DNA of 49,987 nt, from positions 1 through 49,987 of the forward strand of contig CALXFP010000002.1 of assembly GCA_944387615.1 (NCBI GenBank). The letters run 5' to 3'. Under the pieces are notes generated by a model. It ran no database searches, had not been told where the DNA came from, and saw nothing but the letters and a program-made list of their open reading frames with translations. Of this stretch, positions 34,555 to 41,452 are shown one piece after another. The stretch's first letter is position 1; the number at the start of each line of letters is the position of its first letter. Origin of the DNA: an uncultured Oscillospiraceae bacterium. GTDB lineage: Bacteria; Bacillota; Clostridia; Oscillospirales; Oscillospiraceae. Made by a program: the position numbers and the translations under genes.

Positions 34555-34851
34555 GTGAATTTTCATTCGTACCGCTGTTTCTGAGGAAGAAATTAGAGGG
34601 AATGAGATAAGGAATAAGCGAAACAAAGGCGGCTAAATTATTTGACGTTTGGAAATGCTTTTGCTCAAGCGTTCAATAGCGGGGGTAAATGCTGAGCTTT
34701 AAATCCTATTTTCAACAATTTACACATAGTTAATCAGATATTCCTGGTTTATGATACAATCTAAATGGAAATTATCACCATCTTTAGGCCTGAAAGTCGG
34801 CCCATCTGGGCTGAAGTACGTGTCAGTGCAGTTAATTGGGGAGCAAAAAAT
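34555..34851 (+). promoter_or_regulatory. Intergenic region with extended -10 promoter for the STAND NTPase gene
   Basis: AT-rich, mostly uninformative spacer. An extended -10, TGATACAAT at 34752-34760, is visible without a clear -35. The reading frame could begin at the ATG at 34765, but the ATG at 34852 with GGGGAG is the better start. No other gene or repeat was seen here. Confidence 0.45.
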
Positions 34852-37233
34852 ATGGAAAGAAATTATTGGGGATTCTGTGACATTTATTTTATTATAAAAA
34901 CTCTTCAGCGTGCTATAAAAGAAAAACTCAAACAGACCGGTGTGGATCAGGCATTTATGTATGAGCAGCTATTTGCTCACTGGTCGGAAAAACATAATCA
35001 GAAGTATGGGAGTAAAGGCAGTTTGAGTGTTTATTTTGGCGGTATTGAGACATTTCCTCCTGAGTTTTGTGATTTTTATAAGGAAGAAGTAAACTTTAAT
35101 GCTCTTTGTGAAAATATTCAGGATAATGTACTGCCCAAGCTTGCAGACCGGGACCAGGTTATAAAAGAAATATTTGAGGCTCTGGATAGTGATGACCATA
35201 TCATTGGTGCCAAACGAATTGCATATTTTTCCTTGAGAAGTAAGTATTTTTCAGATGACCGAGGCTTTGTACTTCCACAGGAAGCGGATTCGGTGGTTGC
35301 CAATTGGGAAGCCCATCTGTTGGCGGATATTCTATTATTTGTGATTACAGATCCACAATACCTCAGAAAAGGAAGCGAGCGCAAGCCTGTCCGTATAGAA
35401 AAGGAATCAACAGAGGACTTGGATAGAACCTATTTTGTGCCGGAACCTTTTAAGCCTTTTTTTGGGCGGGAAGAAGAGCTTCAGAATTTAGACGACCTTT
35501 TCAAAGAACATAGGCATATTTTCCTCACAGGTTTGCCGGGAATCGGAAAAAGTGAATTGGCAAAAAACTACGCTGCGTGCTATCGTAAGGGAAGCGGGAG
35601 AACATTTTATATTTTTTATACAGGCGATATGAGAGCCGATATTATTCGAATGGTCAACACCGCAAATGTAGGACTTTCTACACAGCAGCCGATTGTTTCC
35701 ACACAACTGGCATCAATCTCAGAGAAAATTAACGCACCATTGGAAGATATGTTTCAGCGGTGCCTGAATATTCTGAAGGGATTGTCTGAAAACGACTTGC
35801 TGGTAATCGATAACTTAGATGTGCTCCCAGGAACGGTATCATCAAAAGAAGAAAGCCGGCAGAAAAATATGGACATTGACACGGAGCCTCTTATAGTGGA
35901 AATCCTAAATCTGCGCTGCCGCCTGTTAATCAGTACTCGTTGTGACTACCAACAAATAAAGCTGAGTATGCCGTATTCCTGCGTGAAAGTCAAAGAGTTG
36001 CATCCCAATACTCTGATGAAAGTATTTAGCTATTACTATTCTTCCGCTGAAAAAAACAAAGGCATTTCCAAAAAAATAATCCAAACTGTTTTTCAGAATA
36101 CCCTAATTGTTAAGATGGTAGCTAAGCTGTTGGAGGAAGGTTTCTGGTCTGCGGAGGAGGTTTTGCAGAAGTTACAAGATAATTTGAGCAATACGGACAT
36201 TGCAGATGAAGTCGCCTGTGAAATAGACGGAACGCTGTATGAACAAACAATGTCTGCCCACATCCATACTCTTCTGGGGTTGGCTCGCCTTACAGACTCG
36301 CACATGCAGATTCTGATGTATATGAGCCTGATGCCGAAGAGTGGTGTTCCCAGGGAAGTGTTTCGGGATGTGGCTGGTTTAATAGACGCAAAGATTCTTA
36401 CAAAGCTCAACTATATGGGATTTATAGAGCGCAGTACAAATGCGCAGCTGTCCACGCATCCGCTAATCAGAAAGATTATTTTGCAGAAAACAACGCCCAA
36501 TTACATCAATTGCAGCACGCTGCTGGAGAATATCAACAAAATTTGCATTCAACAACTTGGAGAGAAAAACAGCAAATGTCAGTGGGTATCCAGAATCATT
36601 GAAAGTATGGTACCACGATTGGACACATCATTAAAGAGAATAAAGAAACGCAAAACGTATTTTCATTTTGTTGAGAACGCAATCCCATTTCAGCTCTTTT
36701 TCTCCAATCAGAAAAGCGCTCTGGTGCTGCAGGAGAGACTGGAAAAGCTTGTAAATTTGGCTCAGTTTGATTTCCCTGTGGATAGATTAATATGCTGCGC
36801 CAATCGTATTATCCTTGAAGATGATTACCGGGATACACCATATCAGAAATTTGATAGAATGTTTAGTGTTTTTACTAGCGTACCATTTTTTTGTGCCGAT
36901 CCTAACATGGTGAAAGTGTATTTCACTTCGTTATATCGGTGCTTGACCGAGCGCAAGGGAGAAAGAATGCTATCGATTATTTATGATGTAATCAGCTCCA
37001 TCAATATGCGTGCTTCTTCAAAGATAGTAAGACTATTTTTGTTTCCTGCTTCTTTGTTTATTGCGCAGAAGGAACTATCAAAGCAAGCTCTACAACTGCC
37101 AGCACAAACTGCATCAGACTGTTCTACGAATCAGATTGAACAGGAAAATCAAATGCTTTTTCCCGAACCGGGTGAGAATTCTATTTCCAGGGAGCCTGAT
37201 GCCAGCCAAAATGAGATACAAAAAGTAAAATAA
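34852..37233 (+). CDS. STAND-type P-loop NTPase, possible defence or regulatory protein
   Basis: A 793-residue protein. The N-terminal 200 residues are unassigned helical sequence. A P-loop domain follows FFGREEELQNLDDLF: Walker A GLPGIGKSELAKNYA (Lys233), Walker B LLVIDNLD (Asp320), and an arginine-finger-like LISTRCD. This is the NB-ARC/STAND arrangement. The C-terminal half, with a winged-helix-like part and long helical remainder, would sense or bind a partner. STAND proteins of this build in mobile elements are often anti-phage (Avs-like) or regulatory, but I see no recognisable effector domain, so function is inferred. The gene is markedly AT-rich compared with the mobilisation genes downstream, and has its own promoter and terminator. 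Confidence 0.72.
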   Translation: MERNYWGFCDIYFIIKTLQRAIKEKLKQTGVDQAFMYEQLFAHWSEKHNQKYGSKGSLSVYFGGIETFPPEFCDFYKEEVNFNALCENIQDNVLPKLADRDQVIKEIFEALDSDDHIIGAKRIAYFSLRSKYFSDDRGFVLPQEADSVVANWEAHLLADILLFVITDPQYLRKGSERKPVRIEKESTEDLDRTYFVPEPFKPFFGREEELQNLDDLFKEHRHIFLTGLPGIGKSELAKNYAACYRKGSGRTFYIFYTGDMRADIIRMVNTANVGLSTQQPIVSTQLASISEKINAPLEDMFQRCLNILKGLSENDLLVIDNLDVLPGTVSSKEESRQKNMDIDTEPLIVEILNLRCRLLISTRCDYQQIKLSMPYSCVKVKELHPNTLMKVFSYYYSSAEKNKGISKKIIQTVFQNTLIVKMVAKLLEEGFWSAEEVLQKLQDNLSNTDIADEVACEIDGTLYEQTMSAHIHTLLGLARLTDSHMQILMYMSLMPKSGVPREVFRDVAGLIDAKILTKLNYMGFIERSTNAQLSTHPLIRKIILQKTTPNYINCSTLLENINKICIQQLGEKNSKCQWVSRIIESMVPRLDTSLKRIKKRKTYFHFVENAIPFQLFFSNQKSALVLQERLEKLVNLAQFDFPVDRLICCANRIILEDDYRDTPYQKFDRMFSVFTSVPFFCADPNMVKVYFTSLYRCLTERKGERMLSIIYDVISSINMRASSKIVRLFLFPASLFIAQKELSKQALQLPAQTASDCSTNQIEQENQMLFPEPGENSISREPDASQNEIQKVK

Positions 37234-37307
37234 TTGTAAATATTGAAAAAATTCTCTCTTAAATACTCCATATTTTTTCAAAAAATCGTCTAAGTTTTTT
37301 CCAATAT

Positions 37308-37350
37308 GCCCCAAGGATGAATTGCTAGTACATCCTTGGGGCTTTTCCTT
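37308..37350 (+). terminator. Terminator after the STAND NTPase gene
   Basis: Perfect 12-bp stem GCCCCAAGGATG (37308-37319) with CATCCTTGGGGC (37331-37342), 11-base loop, then TTTTCCTTT. Confidence 0.85.
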
Positions 37351-37587
37351 TGCACGTATATCTTATTATTTATCTATTTATCTTGGTCGAATTCAGGGAA
37401 ATAGAATGGTATTCAAACTTGTGCAACACTTTTTTATAACGTCCCTTGCTCCGGGATTTTTCAAAAAAGTTCGCGAACTTTCTGGGAACGACTTTTTCCA
37501 AAGTTATCCCTATAATGATACTGCAATTGCAAAACACACAAATGACCGCGGTCATTCCGAAAACAACTTTCGGAAAGGAGGTCATGT
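37351..37587 (+). promoter_or_regulatory. Operator-rich region ahead of the replication/mobilisation genes
   Basis: No gene. It holds two perfect 16-bp palindromes, AAAGTTCGCGAACTTT (37466-37481) and AATGACCGCGGTCATT (37541-37556), and a hairpin CCGAAA-ACAAC-TTTCGG (37557-37573) just before AAAGGAGG. A perfect TATAAT lies at 37511-37516 between the palindromes with no good -35. The two palindromes around the -10 look like regulator binding sites. Confidence 0.65.
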
Positions 37588-38673
37588 ATGACAATGAACG
37601 AATCCTTTTCAGAAACAATCCCCGAACCTCTGGACATCCCGGATTTCAGCGACCCCGGCTTTCTGCACACCGTTACCCAAAACGAACTGCTGGACAAGCC
37701 GCTGCGGGAAGAGCCGGATCTGATCCAGGGTTTCCTGGTCAGCGGCGTCACCTTGCTGGTGGGTGCGCCAAAAGTAGGAAAGAGCTTTCTGGTACTTCAG
37801 ATTGCGTACCACATCAGCACGGGGAAGCCCCTGTGGGATTTCCCCATTCAGCAGGCGGAGGTATTGTACCTGGCCCTGGAAGATACGGAGCGGCGGCTCC
37901 AGAAGCGTTCCTTCCGGATGTTCGGAGAAACCGGGACGGACTTTCTCCACTTTGCCGTGGTGGCAAAGACCATTAACTGTGGGCTTCTGGATCAGCTGCA
38001 GTATTTCCTCAAGCGACACCCCAACACCCGGCTGGTCATCGTGGACACCATGCAGTTCAGCCGGGAGGACACCCCAAACGGCAATCTGTACGTTGTCGAC
38101 ACTGCCTTTATGAAAACCATTCAGGCATTCTCCAAGGAAACCGGGGTGAATATTCTGCTGGTTCACCATACCCGGAAAGCACCGGACCAGAACGACTCCT
38201 TCAACACCATCAGCGGCAGCAACGGCAATATGGGCGGCGCTGACAGCGTCATCATCATGGGCAAGGAGAAGCGCACCGATGAACGGGCCTTTCTCAAATG
38301 TACCGGACGGGATACCCCGGATCAGATCTTCTGGATTCGGCGCAATCCCGGGAATTTGTGCTGGGAGCTGGAAGAGATGGAAAAAGAAACCTGGAAAGAA
38401 CCCCCGGACCCTGTGCTGGAATCCGTGCACCAGCTGCTCCAGGACAACCCCTCCGGTTGGAGTGGGTCTGCATCCGAACTGGCCCAGGCGCTGAACACAG
38501 AGCTTTCCCCCAATGCCCTCAGCAGACGCCTGAATCTGCAAAGCAGCAGATTGCTGCGGGAGTATGGCATCACCTACAACAATCAGCACACACGAGAAGG
38601 AAGCAAAATTATACTGCTCATCACACAATCTACCAGTGACGATTGTGACGCTGTGACGATGGATGAGAGATAG
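37588..38673 (+). CDS. RepA-like AAA ATPase of the mobilisation module
   Basis: A 361-residue RecA-fold ATPase of the AAA_25 / RepA hexameric helicase type. Walker A is GAPKVGKSF at about residue 55, Walker B LVIVDTMQF at about 148, and ILLVHHTRK follows. Similar proteins sit next to relaxases in Clostridia mobilizable elements and probably unwind DNA during element replication or transfer. The C-terminal 75 residues look like a small winged-helix region. AAAGGAGG precedes the ATG at 37588. Its 3' end carries three GTGACG repeats of the array described separately. Confidence 0.82.
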   Translation: MTMNESFSETIPEPLDIPDFSDPGFLHTVTQNELLDKPLREEPDLIQGFLVSGVTLLVGAPKVGKSFLVLQIAYHISTGKPLWDFPIQQAEVLYLALEDTERRLQKRSFRMFGETGTDFLHFAVVAKTINCGLLDQLQYFLKRHPNTRLVIVDTMQFSREDTPNGNLYVVDTAFMKTIQAFSKETGVNILLVHHTRKAPDQNDSFNTISGSNGNMGGADSVIIMGKEKRTDERAFLKCTGRDTPDQIFWIRRNPGNLCWELEEMEKETWKEPPDPVLESVHQLLQDNPSGWSGSASELAQALNTELSPNALSRRLNLQSSRLLREYGITYNNQHTREGSKIILLITQSTSDDCDAVTMDER

Positions 38674-38716
38674 TACCATCTATGGAAAATACCGTCACAC
38701 CGTCACGGATCGTCAC
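38636..38716. repeat. Inverted hexamer array: three GTGACG then three CGTCAC (possible oriT/replication site)
   Basis: GTGACG at 38636, 38645 and 38653; CGTCAC at 38693, 38701 and 38711. The repeats face each other across a centre near 38676, with near-helical-turn spacings of 8-10 bases. It begins inside the 3' end of the RepA-like gene and ends 20 bases before the MobC-like ribosome site. The position, between an ATPase and relaxosome genes, is where an oriT or an origin would be expected. Function is inferred. Confidence 0.7.
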
Positions 38717-38743
38717 CGTGTATACAGGAAAGGAGCCATGACC

Positions 38744-39286
38744 ATGTCATTTTGGAAAAAGCAAAAAGAAACTGAAAAAGTACCCCAGGCGGTAGAACAA
38801 GAGGTGCCGCAGAGTGCGCAGGAGCATTCCGTGCAGGGGGAAACCAAGCCCGCCTATTCTGTCGATGCCTACTTGCAAAGCCTGATTGCCCAAGCGGAAC
38901 TGTCCCATAACGAACCTCCGGCGGAAGTGAGAAAGCCACTGCGGAAACGGGAGCATCAGATTTGTATTCGTTTATCAGACGATGAGAAGAAGAGATTTCT
39001 GGCAAAACTGAAGGCTTCTGGAAAGAACCAGCAGACCTTTGTATTGGATGCTGTTTTGCGCGGCGGAGAGGACCGAAGATTGGAAGAGAGCGCTCAGGAG
39101 ATTGAAGATATTTGTGCCGAAGTGGATGAACAGATCAGTCTCCTGCGCGGTGTCCTGAAAAACAATCCGAAGCGAAAGGAAACCAATCCAGAGGATTGGG
39201 CCTTCATTCTGCAGACCATCAAAGATCTGGAGGATATGAAAAAACGTTGTTTGCGGATGATGGAGGAAATCTATGGCAATTATTAA
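38744..39286 (+). CDS. MobC-like relaxosome accessory protein
   Basis: A 180-residue protein. Its middle (about 65-115) has REHQICIRLSDDEKKRFLAK and SGKNQQTFVLDAVLRGG, the ribbon-helix-helix type DNA-binding pattern of MobC mobilisation proteins. The N-terminal 60 residues are charged and disordered-looking; the C-terminal helix (EIEDICAEVDEQISLLRGVL) is coiled-coil-like. The ATG at 38744 is eight bases after AAAGGAG. The gene overlaps the relaxase by 14 bases. MobC proteins help the relaxase bind oriT; the adjacent hexamer array is a good candidate target. Confidence 0.8.
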   Translation: MSFWKKQKETEKVPQAVEQEVPQSAQEHSVQGETKPAYSVDAYLQSLIAQAELSHNEPPAEVRKPLRKREHQICIRLSDDEKKRFLAKLKASGKNQQTFVLDAVLRGGEDRRLEESAQEIEDICAEVDEQISLLRGVLKNNPKRKETNPEDWAFILQTIKDLEDMKKRCLRMMEEIYGNY

Positions 39287-40841
39287 GCACGTTACTTCCA
39301 AGAATATGTCTTATAACGATGTACTGGACTATTTTACTTACAAGCACAGAGAGGATCCGGAACGGGGATCCTATGAACCCATTCTGGATGAATATGGACT
39401 GCTGCAAGAGCGGGAGAACTGCGCCATTGTCTGTCTGGACCCCTATGGCCGGGACGCAGATCCGAGAAAGTGGAGCCTGAACTGCCTCAAAACCAACGGG
39501 AGATTTGGTAAGAATCGAGAGAAAACAGACCGCAAGCAGCATCAGTACATTCTCTCCCATCCGGAGGAAGACCGGCCAAAGATGACCATGGAGGACCTTC
39601 TGGAGGAGGGCAAAGCCTTCGCCAGAGAGAATCTGCAAGGATACGATGTGCTGATTGCCGTTCACCGTGACACTGACAACGACCATATTCACCTGGCAAT
39701 CAATTCCGTCCGGGCTGCGGAGCGAGAGCCCCAAAGCTGGATGATGAAAAGCGACGACGGCAGCATCCGGCGATCCGAAGTCTGTGCTGGAGGCAAGCAC
39801 CAGGACAACCCAGAGTTTCGCAGACACTACAATGATTGGGTTTTGGCCTATACCCGTGAACATGGCCTTGCGACAAAGGACAACAATGCCATGGCAGAGC
39901 AGCACAAGCGGGAGCGCTATGAAAAACGAAACCAGGAATTGGCAGATTCCATCCGAAGCGCTGCCGGAAAATGCGGTTCTTTCCGGGAACTGGTTAGCAC
40001 TTTGGAGGCAGAGAAAATCTTCTTGCTTCGCAGAGGCAATGCGATCTGTGCCCTTGGTCCTCAGAACCGGAATGCGGTGCGGCTGGAAACCCTGGGCATT
40101 CATCCGGAAGAAATCCCGATTTTACAGGACGGACTGAATCAGAGTAGCTTTGCACCTGCAAAGGATTTTCTGATTGAGAAACGGAAGTACATGGACTGGC
40201 TGGAACACCGTCGGCAAAAGAATGCCAAGCGGGCAGAAGATGCCCTGGCGGATGTGGCCGCACTGATCACCAGCCTGCATCCCGGTAAGGATGAATTTCG
40301 GGAGCTGCAGTCCTTGCTCAAGCAGACCATCTACTTAGAACGAGATTTGCACACCGAACTGGACAAGGTGGATCACCTGCTGGAACGCTGGAATCAGTAC
40401 CAGGATGCTTCTCCTCGTTCTGCACAAAAGGACGCTCAGGAGCGGTATCTTCGGTGGTGTGGGTGTAACCCGGATTCCCGGGAAGAACGAGTAAACCTGG
40501 AACAGGAGAGTGAGATCATCCACCTGCAGATTCAGCAGACCGAATCCATCCAGCAGGCCCTTGAGGAGACGGCTGACCAGTGGCGCAAGTATTCAGATTT
40601 TATTCCGGTGATAGAAGAGCCCCTGGATAACCGGGAGCAGCTGAGTCAGAAGTTGTCCATAATCCGGGCCAACCGGAAGAAGCTGAGCCGGATTGCCTAC
40701 AACTGCCAGAAGGCAGCAAATCGCCGGATTTACAATCAGCCCTATCTTCAGAAGGCGGAGTATTTCCGGAACCTGTGGTATCAGAAACTCCAGGAAGAAA
40801 AGGCCATCAAAGCGAAGCTGAAACAGCTGAGCCGGGAATAA
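39273..40841 (+). CDS. Relaxase (MobA/MobL-type HUH nuclease)
   Basis: A 522-residue relaxase. MAIIKHVTSKNMSYNDVLDY starts the catalytic domain, whose tyrosine is probably one of the N-terminal ones (YNDVLDYFTYKH). The HUH metal site appears in VLIAVHRDTDNDHIHLAINS (about residue 135). The C-terminal half is a long charged helical region with coiled-coil character. It would nick oriT and lead the strand into a recipient, using a helper conjugation machine. GGAGG precedes the ATG, which lies within the MobC-like gene. Confidence 0.87.
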   Translation: MAIIKHVTSKNMSYNDVLDYFTYKHREDPERGSYEPILDEYGLLQERENCAIVCLDPYGRDADPRKWSLNCLKTNGRFGKNREKTDRKQHQYILSHPEEDRPKMTMEDLLEEGKAFARENLQGYDVLIAVHRDTDNDHIHLAINSVRAAEREPQSWMMKSDDGSIRRSEVCAGGKHQDNPEFRRHYNDWVLAYTREHGLATKDNNAMAEQHKRERYEKRNQELADSIRSAAGKCGSFRELVSTLEAEKIFLLRRGNAICALGPQNRNAVRLETLGIHPEEIPILQDGLNQSSFAPAKDFLIEKRKYMDWLEHRRQKNAKRAEDALADVAALITSLHPGKDEFRELQSLLKQTIYLERDLHTELDKVDHLLERWNQYQDASPRSAQKDAQERYLRWCGCNPDSREERVNLEQESEIIHLQIQQTESIQQALEETADQWRKYSDFIPVIEEPLDNREQLSQKLSIIRANRKKLSRIAYNCQKAANRRIYNQPYLQKAEYFRNLWYQKLQEEKAIKAKLKQLSRE

Positions 40842-40857
40842 AAGCTAGCCGGAGGCC

Positions 40858-40945
40858 GTGGGGAATGAGGGATTCTCCCCCATCCTGCGGAGCACAAGTC
40901 CTCGGGGCTATCCATCAGATAGCCACAGAGGGAACTTGTTCTCTC
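40858..40945. other. Cluster of three hairpins downstream of the relaxase gene
   Basis: Three local inverted repeats in 88 bases: TGGGGAAT...ATTCTCCCCCA (40859-40882, one bulge), GGCTATC-CATCA-GATAGCC (40906-40924, perfect), and GAGGGAA-CTTG-TTCTCTC (40928-40945, one wobble). No open frame is present. It could be a structured leader or RNA, or part of an origin. No known family was recognised. Confidence 0.55.
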
Positions 40946-41034
40946 ATTTTCCCCATCTCCTAATAAACATTGACCTAATGTATAAAACATTGGAAAAACA
41001 AGGAAACTAACAGAGAAAAGGAGTGAGCAAATCA

Positions 41035-41298
41035 GTGGAGATGAACATCTGCGATGATAAAAAAATGGTAGATATCTGGCTGACCAACGCCGAAAAAAAA
41101 GACCCGGAAATCCGCCGGTCACTCCAGGATATCTACCAGGAATACCAAAAGAAAAATTACCTGGTTGCGGTTTTTGAATCCGGCAGCCAGAATCTATACC
41201 AGAATACTCTGGACTTGCTGCGCTACAATCGGCGCCGCTCGGCGGAGCGGGAAGTACAAAGAGAGAAAAAACAGAGAGCGGCGGGGTGGGAACGATAG
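41035..41298 (+). CDS. Small conserved-looking protein of unknown function
   Basis: An 87-residue, strongly charged protein (MEMNICDDKKMVDIWLTNAE onward) rich in Lys, Glu and Arg with a basic C-terminus (RRRSAEREVQREKKQRA). The GTG at 41035 is 11 bases after AAAGGAG; the in-frame GTG at 41023 overlaps the ribosome site. It stands alone between the hairpin cluster and a terminator, just before the recombinase promoter. Small basic proteins in this position are sometimes recombination directionality factors, but nothing in the sequence shows it. Confidence 0.6.
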   Translation: MEMNICDDKKMVDIWLTNAEKKDPEIRRSLQDIYQEYQKKNYLVAVFESGSQNLYQNTLDLLRYNRRRSAEREVQREKKQRAAGWER

Positions 41299-41303
41299 AA
41301 AAT

Positions 41304-41338
41304 GAGGATGCTGCTTTAGCAGCATCCTCTTCTTTCTT
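41304..41338 (+). terminator. Terminator before the recombinase gene
   Basis: Stem GAGGATGCTGC (41304-41314) with GCAGCATCCTC (41319-41329), loop TTTA, then TTCTTTCTT. It separates mobilisation transcripts from the recombinase. Confidence 0.85.
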
Positions 41339-41367
41339 GCCACAAATACATTTCAGAAATCTTTGAC

Positions 41368-41396
41368 TTGCAAATCAGGGAAAACTGGTGTACAAT
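41368..41396 (+). promoter_or_regulatory. Promoter of the serine recombinase gene
   Basis: TTGCAA at 41368-41373, 17-base spacer, TACAAT at 41391-41396, about 55 bases before the start. In the integrated form it also transcribes the 3' part of spoVT. Confidence 0.65.
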
Positions 41397-41452
41397 GTTA
41401 TCTATAAAATATAAAAATTAAGAAGATAAAATAAAAAGAGTAGGTGAAACCT

